Shown one piece after another: positions 25,445 through 34,665 of a DNA stretch of 64,000 nt; within the stretch, counting starts at the first letter, position 1, and every line of letters begins with the position of its first letter. The notes beneath the pieces are model-generated. The model worked only from the letters and a program-made list of their open reading frames with translations. It did not search any database and was not told the origin of the DNA. The translations under genes were made by a program, and so were the position numbers. Origin of the DNA: Paracoccus caeni. Lineage in GTDB: Bacteria; Pseudomonadota; Alphaproteobacteria; Rhodobacterales; Rhodobacteraceae. The stretch is from positions 37,029 through 101,028 of the forward strand of contig NZ_JAEPRQ010000010.1 in NCBI RefSeq assembly GCF_016629665.1, given 5' to 3'.

Positions 25445-26590
25445 CTATTCCGACTTATCGAACTTGACCACGGTCAGCATCGCTGGCTGGCCGTCGCGGA
25501 TTTCGACGATATTGGTCTGATGATTGCAATCGCCGGTCGCTGTGCAGGAATAATCGGCCAGCAAGCCATCATATTCGATCTTCGACAGTGCATCGCGGAT
25601 CGCAGCAGGTTCCAAGCTGCCGGCATCATTGATAGCCTGCGCCGCCAGACGCAGCGAGTCGTAATAGGTCGCCGCGTAAAGCTCTGGCTCTTCGTTATAG
25701 GTCTCGCGGTATTTCGCGACGAATGCCTGCACGTCGGCGTCTTCGTTATCGGCGATGAAATCGCTGGCTGAAATCACGCCCTCGGCTGCGGGGCCTGCCA
25801 GTTCGATGAAGGTCGGCTGGCTCAGCGAGGTCGAGCCTGCGAATTTCATCCCCAGATTATATTGCTGCGCCTGCCGGATGATCAGCGCCGATTCCTGATC
25901 GTGGGTCCACAGGATCACCAGTTCCGCCCCTGCTGCTTTCAGCGTGTTCAACTGCGCCGAGAAATCCGTGTCATGCGGATTGTGGCTTGCGACCGAGACA
26001 GGCTCGACCCCCGCCGCTTCCAGCGCGGCCAGAACCCGTTCGGATCCGCCTTTGCCGAAATCGTCGTGGATATAAAGAACGCCGATCTTCTCAACGCCCA
26101 GATGTTCCAGCGCATAGGTCACCAGCGCCTGTGCCTGAAGGTTGTCGTTGCCGCGGATGCGGAAGACGTATTCGCAACCCTGTTCGGTCACCGGCACCCC
26201 GCTGGCCCCGGTGATCGAAATCAGCGTGCCATCGCAGTAGTTCTTCATCGTCGCCAATTGCGCGACCGAGAAATGCGGCCCCAACACGACCGGAACCCGG
26301 TCGGAATCCTTCAGCTTGCTCATCGCGTTCAGAGCGAAGTTGGGGTTGTCGCCCTGATCATCGGCAAAGATGACATCGACCGGCTCGCCCAGCACGCCGC
26401 CTGCTGCGTTCACCTCTGCAATCGCCATGCGAACGCCTTGCTGGAAGTGATGGCCCAGCAGCGCACGCGGCCCGGTCATCGGCGCAGACGCGCCCAGCAT
26501 CGTATCAGCCGCCGCAATCCCCGCGCCGAAGACGACCAGTGCCGCTGCACAGGTCAGGTCGCGAAGCTTTCGTTTATCCTGATTCACCAT
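25445..26590 (-). CDS. Branched-chain-type ABC transporter substrate-binding protein
   Basis: This 381-residue periplasmic-binding-fold protein begins with a basic region and hydrophobic signal (LTCAAALVVFGAGIAAA), then ASAPMTGPRALLGHHFQQGVR, the LivK-type opening. Cys residues in NYCDG, QGCEY and the C-terminal SCTATGDC could form disulfides. The ATG at 26590 has GAGGATAAG upstream. It lies between the LivM-LivG fusion and LivF genes, an unusual order that places the binding protein inside the operon. The ligand is unknown. Confidence 0.9.
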   Translation of the reverse strand: MVNQDKRKLRDLTCAAALVVFGAGIAAADTMLGASAPMTGPRALLGHHFQQGVRMAIAEVNAAGGVLGEPVDVIFADDQGDNPNFALNAMSKLKDSDRVPVVLGPHFSVAQLATMKNYCDGTLISITGASGVPVTEQGCEYVFRIRGNDNLQAQALVTYALEHLGVEKIGVLYIHDDFGKGGSERVLAALEAAGVEPVSVASHNPHDTDFSAQLNTLKAAGAELVILWTHDQESALIIRQAQQYNLGMKFAGSTSLSQPTFIELAGPAAEGVISASDFIADNEDADVQAFVAKYRETYNEEPELYAATYYDSLRLAAQAINDAGSLEPAAIRDALSKIEYDGLLADYSCTATGDCNHQTNIVEIRDGQPAMLTVVKFDKSE

Positions 26591-26618
26591 TGGTCTTATC
26601 CTCCCTGTTTCAGACCAT

Positions 26619-28541
26619 TCAGTTCGTTATCGGATTGGCCGGGCCGGTCATGTCTGGCGCGGGCGTCTTGGCAGGTCGCCTGCGTTCCACCTTGCCGCCC
26701 AGATAGGCGTCCACGACCACCGGATCGCGCGCGACACTTTCCGCGCTGCCTTCCGCAATCTTTTCGCCAAGGTTCAGCACCGTGATCCGGTCACACATTT
26801 CCACGACCAGCTTGATGCGGTGTTCGACGACCAGAATGGTCATGCCCTTGTCGCGCAGATCCTTCAGGATCTCGGCCAGCTCCAGGATCAGACCGCCGCG
26901 CAAACCCGCGCCCGGTTCATCCAACAGCAAAAGACGCGGCTTGTTGACGATGCCCCGCGCGATTTCGACCAGACGGCTTTGCCCGAAGGACAGATCGCTG
27001 GCCGGACGGTCCGCCAGATGCCGGATGCCGACCAATGACAGCGCCTCCAACGCCGCCACGCGCGCTTCGTCTTCCGCGGCATTGGCTGACCGTGCGCCGA
27101 AAGTGGAACGAAGCACATCTAAATCCCGCGTTGCGGGATGGGCGATCATGACGTTTTCCAGAACCGTCATCGATCCCCAGACCCGCACGTTCTGGAAAAT
27201 CCGCGAAATCCCAGCCGCATGGACATTCCACGCGGGCTGTCCGGAAATCTCTTTCCCCTCCAGCATGATCCTGCCGGAAGTGATCGGCGCGATCCCCGAA
27301 ATGGCGTTGATCATCGTGGATTTGCCCGACCCGTTCGGCCCGATCAGGCCCAGAATCTCACCCTGCTGAACGGTGAAGGACACGTCTTTCAGCGCAACGA
27401 CGCCGCCGAACTTCTTGGACGCATTTTCGACCGACAGCAGCGTGCCGCGTGCTTCGGGCGCAGGTGCCGATTTGGCGCGGGCTTCGCGTTCCGCACGCAA
27501 CCGTTCGGCAACGGCAACGGCACGCGCATCCTCGGCCTCTTGATCTTCGGCCTTGAACTGTTTGACCGGCTGGTCTGCCTGCGATTTGCGCGCCTCAGGC
27601 AGCCACGGGGCCAGCACCCAATCGGCGATGACGCCCATACCGCGCGGCACTGTCAGCAGGATCACCACAGTCCCAAGGCCGAACGCGGCCAGATAATATG
27701 TCTCGATCCCGCGCAGCATTTCAGGCAGGCCGGTGACGACCAAGGCACCAAGGAACGTGCCACCGATCGAGCCCAGACCGCCGATCACCACCATCAGCAC
27801 CATCCGGATGCTTTCGAACAGCGCGAAGTTGTTGGGCGAGATGAAGCCGAAGGTCAGCACATACAGGCTGCCGCCAATCGCCCCGGCGATGCTGCACAGC
27901 ACGAAGGCCAGCACCCGGACCCGGCGCGAATTGACGCCCATCGTTTCGGCAGCCAGATCATCGTCGCGGATCGCGCGCATCCGGCGCCCGAAGGTGGTCC
28001 CATACATGCGGATCGCCAGCGCATAGATCAGCACAGCGATAATCAGCAATGGCAGGTAAAGCTGTTGGCTGACGGTCGTGCCCAGCATCGGCACCCGCAG
28101 AACCGGAATGTCGCGCAGACCGAACGGCCCGCCGGTCAGCCAGCTTTCGTTCAACACGACGACACGGAAAATCTCGTTCAGCGCCAAGGTGGTGATGGCA
28201 AGGTAATGGCCCTTGATCCGCATGGACAGAAGCCCAAGCCCCGCCCCTGCCAGCCCGGTGATGACGATTGCCGCAGGCATGGCCAGCCACCACGGCCAGC
28301 CCAGAACGGTCATGGTCAGCCCAGTCGAATAGCCGCCAACCCCCATCAACGCCGCCTGACCCAAAACGATCAGGCCGGTGATGCCGGTGGCGATGGTGAT
28401 GCCAAGCGCGGCGATGGCGTAGATGAAGGACAGGTTCAGCACCTGCAGCACGTAAGAGTTCGCACCCAGAAACGGCGGCAGCGCTAGGGCGATCAGGAAA
28501 ACGGCAAGCAGAACCTTGCGGGCGGTCATGGATACGGTCAT
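26619..28541 (-). CDS. LivM-LivG fusion: ABC permease joined to ATPase
   Basis: This roughly 640-residue single polypeptide combines a LivM-type permease (about residues 1-330, with TGLIVLGQAALMGVGGYS and MRIKGHYLAITTLALNEIFR) with an Ala/Glu-rich linker and a LivG-type ATPase (from about 365). Walker A is GPNGSGKST, the signature-like element is LSFGQSRLVEIARG and Walker B is LLLLDEPGAGL. The start at ATG 28541 is preceded by AAGGGGGTT, 11 bases after livH. Such fusions occur in related transporters. It ties one permease half to one ATPase half in the inner membrane. Confidence 0.92.
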   Translation of the reverse strand: MTVSMTARKVLLAVFLIALALPPFLGANSYVLQVLNLSFIYAIAALGITIATGITGLIVLGQAALMGVGGYSTGLTMTVLGWPWWLAMPAAIVITGLAGAGLGLLSMRIKGHYLAITTLALNEIFRVVVLNESWLTGGPFGLRDIPVLRVPMLGTTVSQQLYLPLLIIAVLIYALAIRMYGTTFGRRMRAIRDDDLAAETMGVNSRRVRVLAFVLCSIAGAIGGSLYVLTFGFISPNNFALFESIRMVLMVVIGGLGSIGGTFLGALVVTGLPEMLRGIETYYLAAFGLGTVVILLTVPRGMGVIADWVLAPWLPEARKSQADQPVKQFKAEDQEAEDARAVAVAERLRAEREARAKSAPAPEARGTLLSVENASKKFGGVVALKDVSFTVQQGEILGLIGPNGSGKSTMINAISGIAPITSGRIMLEGKEISGQPAWNVHAAGISRIFQNVRVWGSMTVLENVMIAHPATRDLDVLRSTFGARSANAAEDEARVAALEALSLVGIRHLADRPASDLSFGQSRLVEIARGIVNKPRLLLLDEPGAGLRGGLILELAEILKDLRDKGMTILVVEHRIKLVVEMCDRITVLNLGEKIAEGSAESVARDPVVVDAYLGGKVERRRPAKTPAPDMTGPANPITN

Positions 28542-28551
28542 GGCAACCCCC

Positions 28552-29424
28552 TTAGGCGCGATCGGCATTGGCTTCGGGGATCAGCCCTTCGGGCCGGATC
28601 ACTAGAAAGATCAGCAGAACAAGAAAGGCGATGGCGTCCTTGTAAGTGGCTGAAATCAGGAAGGCCGCCGTGTTTTCCGAAAACCCCAGCAACAGCCCGC
28701 CAAGGATCGCGCCGGGGATCGATCCGAACCCGCCGATGATCATTGCGACAAAGCCCTTCAGGCCGACTAGTGTCCCCATCTCGGTCGTGACGAAGAACAG
28801 GGGCGCCATCAGGATACCCGCAATCGCCGCCAGAACGCAGGCATAGGCGAAGGTTCCTGCAAGCACCGCATTGACCGGAATCCCCATCAGCGCCGCCGTT
28901 TCCCGATCCAGCGCCGTCGCCCGCATCACCTTGCCCAGCATCGAATAGCGCAGCACCAGATACTGCCCAACCATGATCGTGATCGCGACGCCGAAGATTA
29001 GGATCTGCTGATAGGTAATCATCACCCCGCCCAGCGACACTGCACCCTGCCCGAACGGGCCGTCGTAATAAAGCGGTTGCGGACCATAGATGATCCGCGC
29101 CAGTTCCTTCAGAAACAGCCCAAACCCGACGGTCGAGATGATCGCGACGAAGACCCGCTGATTTTGCAGCCGAGCGAACACAATCCGCGAGAAAGCAGCC
29201 CCAAGCGCGGCCATCACCGCCGCAGCAAAGAAGGCCGCCAGAAGAAAGTTCAGATTGAAGCCGTTGATGAATGTGGCGACGAAGATGAACGCGGAAAACG
29301 TGACGAACTCGCCCGCGGCGAAGTTCACGATATTCATCGTTTTCCAGACGAACGCATGGCCCAACGCCACAAGGGCATAGATCGCCCCCATCGCCAAGCC
29401 ACTGACAATTACCTGCGCAAGCAC
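28552..29424 (-). CDS. livH: Branched-chain-type ABC transporter permease LivH
   Basis: This 290-residue permease has the LivH signature near the N-terminus (GLAMGAIYALVALGHAFVWK, NFAAGEFVTF) and GRETAAL-like and GGFGSIPGAILGGLLLG segments later. It has multiple hydrophobic helices. It is the first gene of the livH-livMG-binding protein-livF-oxidase-FAH transcript. The palindromic operator C lies 56 bases upstream of its ATG, so this is the likely promoter region for the whole run down to 22364. Confidence 0.93.
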   Translation of the reverse strand: MLAQVIVSGLAMGAIYALVALGHAFVWKTMNIVNFAAGEFVTFSAFIFVATFINGFNLNFLLAAFFAAAVMAALGAAFSRIVFARLQNQRVFVAIISTVGFGLFLKELARIIYGPQPLYYDGPFGQGAVSLGGVMITYQQILIFGVAITIMVGQYLVLRYSMLGKVMRATALDRETAALMGIPVNAVLAGTFAYACVLAAIAGILMAPLFFVTTEMGTLVGLKGFVAMIIGGFGSIPGAILGGLLLGFSENTAAFLISATYKDAIAFLVLLIFLVIRPEGLIPEANADRA

Positions 29425-29479
29425 TCAAGCCCCTCCCTGATGTCCACGCCAAGCTCTCCCCCTAGCGTGGTCGATCTTA

Positions 29480-29498
29480 AATCCCACATATCGGGATT
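29480..29498. promoter_or_regulatory. 19-bp palindromic operator, copy C
   Basis: AATCCC-ACATATC-GGGATT is a perfect inverted repeat in its six-base arms and the best copy of the three. It sits upstream of livH. The flanks TTAA and TATA resemble those of the site at 16545 read in reverse. It is probably bound by the IclR regulator encoded at 16757. Confidence 0.7.
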
Positions 29499-29748
29499 TA
29501 TAACCTTATAGTGGACAGTAGGGGGAAAGCTTTGACGCTGTCAAGGAAAGTTGTGGGGGCGAGGGCAGATCAAGAATACGCAGCCAGAACAGGACGTTTT
29601 GCCCGGTCAGGCCCGAAAATACGCAACCGAGGGGCGATATTTTTAACTGCTAACAAGGAGAAACGACATTCACCGCCCTCAGACCGAAGTTGTTCGGGGC
29701 GGTGATGGATAAGATTCGCGCGATACTTTTGCCAGATATTTCTGGCCT

Positions 29749-30740
29749 TCAGCCGATCTGAAAACCTTTATATAGCGGATCGCGGTCATCGACGGAAATC
29801 GTGTTGTGGCCGGTGATCCTTGCCTAGGCGCCCAGGCTGGCGCGGATACCCTGATAGGCGCCGATCATCACTCTTCTTCGACCCGGCCATCGAAAACGGT
29901 GCCGATCAGGCTTTCGTTGCGATAGCGGCCACCGACCGCAAGGCGGCCCTTGCCGTGCACTTGCGACATCCGGGCCGAGGTGCCAGTTCCGCCGGGTGAA
30001 CGATCGATGGCTTTTTCGCCAAAGAACACCGCGCCGCGTCCGTCGGCATCGCCTTTTGGGACATCGCACCAGATCGCGTGATGCACGCCGCGGATTCGGT
30101 CGTCTTCGGGATGGACCGGTTCGATCAATTCGGCCAGAGCGGCGCGCAGTTTCTGACTGAATTCGACGATATCCGAAGCGCTCATATCCAGATCAACCCA
30201 ATTCTGCTGGGGTTCGATCACCGCATAGAAATTGCCACCATAGGCGATATCCACCACCAACTGGCGAACCCTTTCGAGCTCGACCGTCAGATCAGCGGCG
30301 TGCAAATAGCTTGCGACGTTGAACGGGCGCACTTCGGCCACTTTGTCTCCGTCCATGCGATAATCTACATCGACCCTGCCTCCCGGAGTTTCCAGCGACA
30401 GTCGGCCCGGCACGCGCGGCGTCACCAGACCCTCTTCGATCAGCACGGTGGACAGACAAATCGTGCCCGCGCCGCACATCGGCAGGCAGCCGCTGACCTC
30501 GATAAAGACTACTGCAACGTCGCAATCGTCGCGCCAGGGCGGGTAGAAGATCGCGCCCGACATGACATCATGACAGCGCGGTTCGAACATCAGCGCGGTG
30601 CGGATCCAGTCGTGGTCACGCACGAAGAGCGCGCGACGCTCGGCCACAGGCAGATGCGGCAGCAAGGGGCCGCCGCCCACCACAACCCGGACCGAATTGC
30701 CGCAGGCGTGGGAATCGATGCAGAAGAACGTCTTTCTCAT
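29749..30740 (-). pseudogene. Proline racemase-family gene (hydroxyproline epimerase/dehydratase type), broken at the 3' end
   Basis: The first 290 codons are intact and include the catalytic-Cys segment SGCLPMCGAGTIC. The second catalytic site reads DRSPGGTGTSA, with Gly where epimerases have Cys and 3-hydroxyproline dehydratases have Thr. At about 29868 a lost base brings an early stop after GRVEEE. In the next frame the normal tail continues (IGAYQGIRASLGA, in-frame TAG at 29825, then RITGHNTISVDDRDPLYKGFQ). A shift, a nonsense codon and a missing key residue together indicate a dying gene, though a truncated 290-residue product could still be made. Confidence 0.82.
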
Positions 30741-30794
30741 GGTTTCCTCAGAGCCGGTGCGCGCCGGTATCGGAGCCTGCGCGAGCAGCCGAGC

Positions 30795-31085
30795 TTACCT
30801 CTCACCACATCGGTAAAACCCCTCATAGCTTTCCCGGGAGCCGCCGTAGTCGATGCAGAGTCCCTGCTGGTCGAGTTGGGCCTTATATTGCCGGGCGTCG
30901 TTACAGGCGGAAAGGTGGCGGCCGCCTGGGTCAATATCCGCACAGGCTAGAAAGCTTGTCGTGAAGCGGTCGACGAGGCGCATCTGACTTTTGCTGATCG
31001 TCCCGCCGCCGGTGAGGGCGTAGGATCCGGCGCCGATCACGGCGATGGCAGCGATGCCTGCGGCGGTAAGGTATCTGCGGTTCAT
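30795..31085 (-). CDS. Hypothetical small exported protein
   Basis: This 96-residue protein has an N-terminal hydrophobic segment (YLTAAGIAAIAVIGAGSYALTGG) acting as signal or membrane anchor, then a polar domain with four Cys (LACADIDPG, LSACNDAR, GLCIDYGG, YRCGER), probably two disulfides. AAGGAACAGC precedes the ATG. It heads a run of exported proteins read in the same direction (30795-33739). No family recognised. Confidence 0.65.
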   Translation of the reverse strand: MNRRYLTAAGIAAIAVIGAGSYALTGGGTISKSQMRLVDRFTTSFLACADIDPGGRHLSACNDARQYKAQLDQQGLCIDYGGSRESYEGFYRCGER

Positions 31086-31143
31086 GCTGTTCCTTTCTGA
31101 AGCCGCCGAGCATTGACCGACGGATTTCTCGGTTGTGCAGTGC

Positions 31144-31623
31144 TCAGCCGCGGATCAGGGCGGCGAAGGTCTCGAAGCGATCGGTGGTGGTGGCCCGGTA
31201 GCCGAGGCTGCTCGCTGCCGAGAACGGATCATCGATGGTCGTGAGTTCCGGATGGCAGGCGCGCAGATACATGGTGGTGATCATGGTGGTCGCCCCGACC
31301 GGCGTGACCAGATCGAGGGCGGTGTAGCTGGCATCGCCGTTCATGAAGGCGGGACGTGCGGTGCTGCAAAAGAACTGCACCGGGCTCGGCTCTTCCCAGT
31401 CAAGTTCTGCCATCGGCGTATCCGGGCTGCCCGACACCGCCGACCGCAACGTGACCCGCACCAGATCGCCCGGCACTGCTGCGCTGCCCTGGCCGACGAT
31501 CTGCCGGTCGCTTTGGTCATAGTGGATGCATTCGCCCATCTGACAGCGAGCGAGATAGGGATCGGCCCGCGCGGGAAGGGCAGTTGAGGCGGAGAGAATT
31601 GCGGCAAGGGCAAGGAGCTTCAT
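31144..31623 (-). CDS. Hypothetical periplasmic protein
   Basis: This 159-residue protein starts at ATG 31623, giving the signal peptide MKLLALAAILSASTALPARA. The mature part contains several Cys (ARCQMGECIHY, QFFCSTARP, RACHPE). It follows the 695-residue exported protein gene closely on the same strand and so is probably co-transcribed. Function unknown. Confidence 0.65.
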   Translation of the reverse strand: MKLLALAAILSASTALPARADPYLARCQMGECIHYDQSDRQIVGQGSAAVPGDLVRVTLRSAVSGSPDTPMAELDWEEPSPVQFFCSTARPAFMNGDASYTALDLVTPVGATTMITTMYLRACHPELTTIDDPFSAASSLGYRATTTDRFETFAALIRG

Positions 31624-31651
31624 TTGGGGTCTCCGGATTGGCAGGGGGTTC

Positions 31652-33739
31652 TCAGTTGGCGCATTGCAGGGGCTCATTCAGACACAGACCGAGGGTTCGG
31701 GCGTCATTCGGGTCCAGTCCGGCGCGCAAGGCGCCCTCCGACAGGGTGATGTCCGAGATGCGCCAAAGCCCGGCACTGTCGGTCTCGCTCAGCGTGGCCG
31801 AGACCGCGCCGACGTAATCGGAGGCGGGATTGCGGAACGACAGCTCATAGGTCTTGGTCGAGAACAGCCCGCCTTGCCGGGTCAGCTGCATCTGGATCAG
31901 CGGATCGCAGAGTGCCTCACGCACCGGGACGCTGTTGCCAAGGCTGATCTCGATCTGTCCGTCGCGCAATGCGTCGGGCGCCTTGCCGCTGTCGAAGAGG
32001 GCCTCGCAGACCTCGTCACGGTAATCTTGCTGGTATCGTTGCGACATCTCCTGACAGGCGGATCTGAGATCGCCAAGCCACGCCTGGTCAGCTGGATAGT
32101 GCCGGCAGGTCAGGATCAGCGCCCGATCCTCGTCCATGGGGTCAAGATCGGCAAAGACCTCCTGCAACCGCGTGGCCTCAGCTTCCAGAACCCGATCACG
32201 CTTCTGGGTGATCTGCGCCTCAGCTGCTGCGCGGGCCTCGCCAAGTTCGGTCAGGGCGGGTGCAAAAACCGCACTGGTCGTCAGGTTCGCGTAATCGGGC
32301 AGGATCGCGTAGCCTTGGGCCGAGACGGCGTCTTCAAAGCTGTCACCGGCAGCCTCGGCGCGGGCGAGATCGGCGGCAATCTGGTTCTGGCCCGCCACCA
32401 ACAACATCGGCGCGACGCGTTCGTGACAGGCCCGGACCAGCGCCTCGTGGAACGCCCTCTCAGACGCGAAGCTGCCCAGTGTCGTCTCGCGCAGACAATG
32501 CTCCTGCATCTGCCAGAGTTCTGCCGACGGATCGAGGCGCGCTGCCAGTTCCTCTGCCAGCACCGGGATCGCGTCTTGCCGCATCTTCGCGATGACCGGT
32601 TCGGTGATGGCGCGCACATCTTCCGGCGAGAGATCGCTGTCGCGCAACCCGCTCGGATCGAAGGCCAGCCAGTCATGGGCGCGATAATCCTCAAGGGTAA
32701 CTGGCACGGCTGCCAGCTCGGCGATAGCTGTGCGCAGCTTTTCCATGCCCGCGATCCGGGCCTCTGCGCGCGGCCAGACCTGCGCCAGCATCGCCTCGTA
32801 GCGATCGCTCTCACAATCCTTCGACAGGGCGATGCTGGCTTCAGCAAAATCGCGGGTCCAGTGTTCGAGCGGCAGGCCCGAGGCGATCTCGATCAGGCTT
32901 TCCTCGCCGATCATGACGTAGTTTGGCGACATGGTATTAGTGCTGACCCCGTCGACGACCGCGCAGAAACGTGCCGGATCGGTTTCAGCCATGCCGGTCA
33001 CATCACGTCCCGCGATCATCAGCGCGACCGCGCGCGTCTCCTGCGCGCGCAGCAGCAGCTTTGTGTCGTCGCTGCCGCGCGAGGCCAGCCAGTAATCGCG
33101 CAGGCCCGGCAGCAACGCCGCCGCGGCATCACCGTCAATCTCACCGGCCAGGTCCTGAACCTCGTCGGCCATGCGCTGCACCATCTCCTGCAAGCCGTGC
33201 TGCACGGCTCGCGGCGCCGTCTGCCGATCAAGTGGCGGCAGCAGGACTGGCGGTGGCAGATCGTCTGCCGCTACGCGCGCCGCTGCGACATCGCCGGGCG
33301 CGGTGCTGCCGCTGTCGAGCATCGACTGCACCGCATCGTAACGCGCCTCGGGCGTCGCAGCCGGGGTGAGGGCAAAGGCATCACAGTTCGGGATCGGATT
33401 GTGGTCGAAACCGGTCAGCGTCAGGGTCGGCGCCTCACCGTCGAGCCCGGCCATGACCGCTTTCGGATAGTTCGCGACATGCTCCAGCAGGACCGGCTCT
33501 CCCAGCAGATGCTGGGAGGGCAGATGCCAGTCCCGACCGCTGATCCGGTTCTTGTCGTCGCGCCAGAACATCTGCAGGTTCGGCTCATCGGCCGGCGCGA
33601 TCTTCAATTCGATGATATGGGCACGTCCGTCGCAGACGACCCGCTGCGAGGTAAAATAGCGCGCGTCATCCGCAAGGGCAGGAAATCCGAGACAAAGCAG
33701 AGCGACGGTTCCAAGAAGTCTGGCGGCGGATGTGGTCAT
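31652..33739 (-). CDS. Large hypothetical periplasmic protein
   Basis: This 695-residue protein starts at ATG 33739 with AAGGATCGCC upstream. It has the signal peptide MTTSAARLLGTVALLCLGFPALA. The mature protein is acidic and mostly helical, with many spaced Cys (for example VVCDG, RFCAV, KDCESD, EHCLRE, RACHER, LTCRHY, SACQEM) that could form disulfides in the periplasm. A helical segment (EARAAAEAQITQKRDRVLEAEAT) looks like coiled coil. I do not recognise a family. With the two smaller exported proteins downstream it may form a three-gene envelope unit. Confidence 0.7.
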   Translation of the reverse strand: MTTSAARLLGTVALLCLGFPALADDARYFTSQRVVCDGRAHIIELKIAPADEPNLQMFWRDDKNRISGRDWHLPSQHLLGEPVLLEHVANYPKAVMAGLDGEAPTLTLTGFDHNPIPNCDAFALTPAATPEARYDAVQSMLDSGSTAPGDVAAARVAADDLPPPVLLPPLDRQTAPRAVQHGLQEMVQRMADEVQDLAGEIDGDAAAALLPGLRDYWLASRGSDDTKLLLRAQETRAVALMIAGRDVTGMAETDPARFCAVVDGVSTNTMSPNYVMIGEESLIEIASGLPLEHWTRDFAEASIALSKDCESDRYEAMLAQVWPRAEARIAGMEKLRTAIAELAAVPVTLEDYRAHDWLAFDPSGLRDSDLSPEDVRAITEPVIAKMRQDAIPVLAEELAARLDPSAELWQMQEHCLRETTLGSFASERAFHEALVRACHERVAPMLLVAGQNQIAADLARAEAAGDSFEDAVSAQGYAILPDYANLTTSAVFAPALTELGEARAAAEAQITQKRDRVLEAEATRLQEVFADLDPMDEDRALILTCRHYPADQAWLGDLRSACQEMSQRYQQDYRDEVCEALFDSGKAPDALRDGQIEISLGNSVPVREALCDPLIQMQLTRQGGLFSTKTYELSFRNPASDYVGAVSATLSETDSAGLWRISDITLSEGALRAGLDPNDARTLGLCLNEPLQCAN

Positions 33740-34070
33740 CGGCGATCCTTGCAAGGCATGGAGAAGCGCGCGTCACCCGCATGAAGCGCAGGTGACGTGG
33801 CAGAAGCAGTTGGGGTTCAGGAGGGTCCGAGGTCGGGATCAGACCGATGTCAGGGCAAATTGCGATCCCGGACGGATCAGCCTGATCATCATCAAGCAGG
33901 GCGATGATATGGGCGGAGGCGGCTCGATCAAAATGTTCTGCGTCATGCAATCACCGGCATCTTTACGGGGCAGGGCCCGGGCTTATGGATGAGAGCGTAT
34001 ACATAAAAAACTTCTAGGTCCATAGAATACTTCATGGATTAGAGCCGTGGTCATCGGGTCTATCCTCGCT
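33740..34070. other. Intergenic region between divergent exported-protein and XRE genes
   Basis: No gene is supported. The last 80 bases contain an AT-richer stretch with GAGCGTATACATAAAAAAC, a plausible promoter area for the XRE gene or the divergent exported-protein gene. Confidence 0.4.
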
Positions 34071-34340
34071 ATGGAAAAACCCGCATCGCCCCTTGTCATC
34101 GCCTTTGCCCGGGTCATCCGGCGACACCGGCTGGAACTTGGTATTACCCAGGAAGAACTTGCGCTCAGCGCTGGCCTCAGCCCGCGATACGTCTCCTTGC
34201 TGGAGACGGTGAAGCATCGCCCCAGCCTTGCAACCATGGAGGCATTGGCAAGACGTCTCGGTGTGCCGCTTTCCGTGTTGATCCTGCAAGCCGAAGAAGA
34301 CCTGGCGCGCGACAACGTCAAACCTTCGATACGTTCGTAG
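34071..34340 (+). CDS. XRE-family helix-turn-helix regulator
   Basis: The product has about 89 residues from ATG 34071 (a GTG at 34047 is an alternative start). The helix-turn-helix is clear: FARVIRRHRLELGITQEEL, GLSPRYVSLLETVKHRPSLATMEALARRLGV. It is a phage-repressor-like small regulator. It converges with the island genes at 34411-38467 and may regulate them or be the leftover regulator of an integrated element. Confidence 0.85.
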   Translation: MEKPASPLVIAFARVIRRHRLELGITQEELALSAGLSPRYVSLLETVKHRPSLATMEALARRLGVPLSVLILQAEEDLARDNVKPSIRS

Positions 34341-34410
34341 ACGAGGTCATGATCGTGTCACGCTCCGATGATCAAAACGGTCGCTGATCCCCGGTCGGCT
34401 CTGAGCCTGT

Positions 34411-34665
34411 TCACGGCCCCTGGGCATCGACTGCGCCATCATCAGCGCCGCTGGCTGCCTGCGCGGATCCGCTGATGGCCGCCAGCAGCTCTCTGAGACG
34501 TTCGGCGCGCTCGCGGGCCAGCATCGCGCCGCGGGCCATGGCGGCCCCCTGCAGATCGCCGATACCTTCGGCGGCCCAGAACATCAGGTCGAGAAGCTCG
34601 ATCAGCGCCGCCATATGATCGCGGGCGTCCGCCGTCAGCGCCGGCAAGGTGATGTCGTCTGTCAT
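34411..34665 (-). CDS. Small helical partner of the AAA+ protease
   Basis: This 84-residue protein starts at ATG 34665 and overlaps the stop of the AAA+ protease gene in ATGA, so the two are translationally coupled. The sequence is helical (HMAALIELLDLMFWAAEGIGD, ARERAERLRELLAAISG) with an acidic tail. No family recognised. The tight coupling suggests an adaptor, substrate or inhibitor of the protease. Confidence 0.65.
   Translation of the reverse strand: MTDDITLPALTADARDHMAALIELLDLMFWAAEGIGDLQGAAMARGAMLARERAERLRELLAAISGSAQAASGADDGAVDAQGP

Noticed and set aside
31664..33784. A 706-codon plus-strand frame opposite the large exported-protein gene
   Set aside because: It is an antisense shadow in GC-rich DNA. 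The minus-strand frame has a signal peptide and ribosome-binding site.
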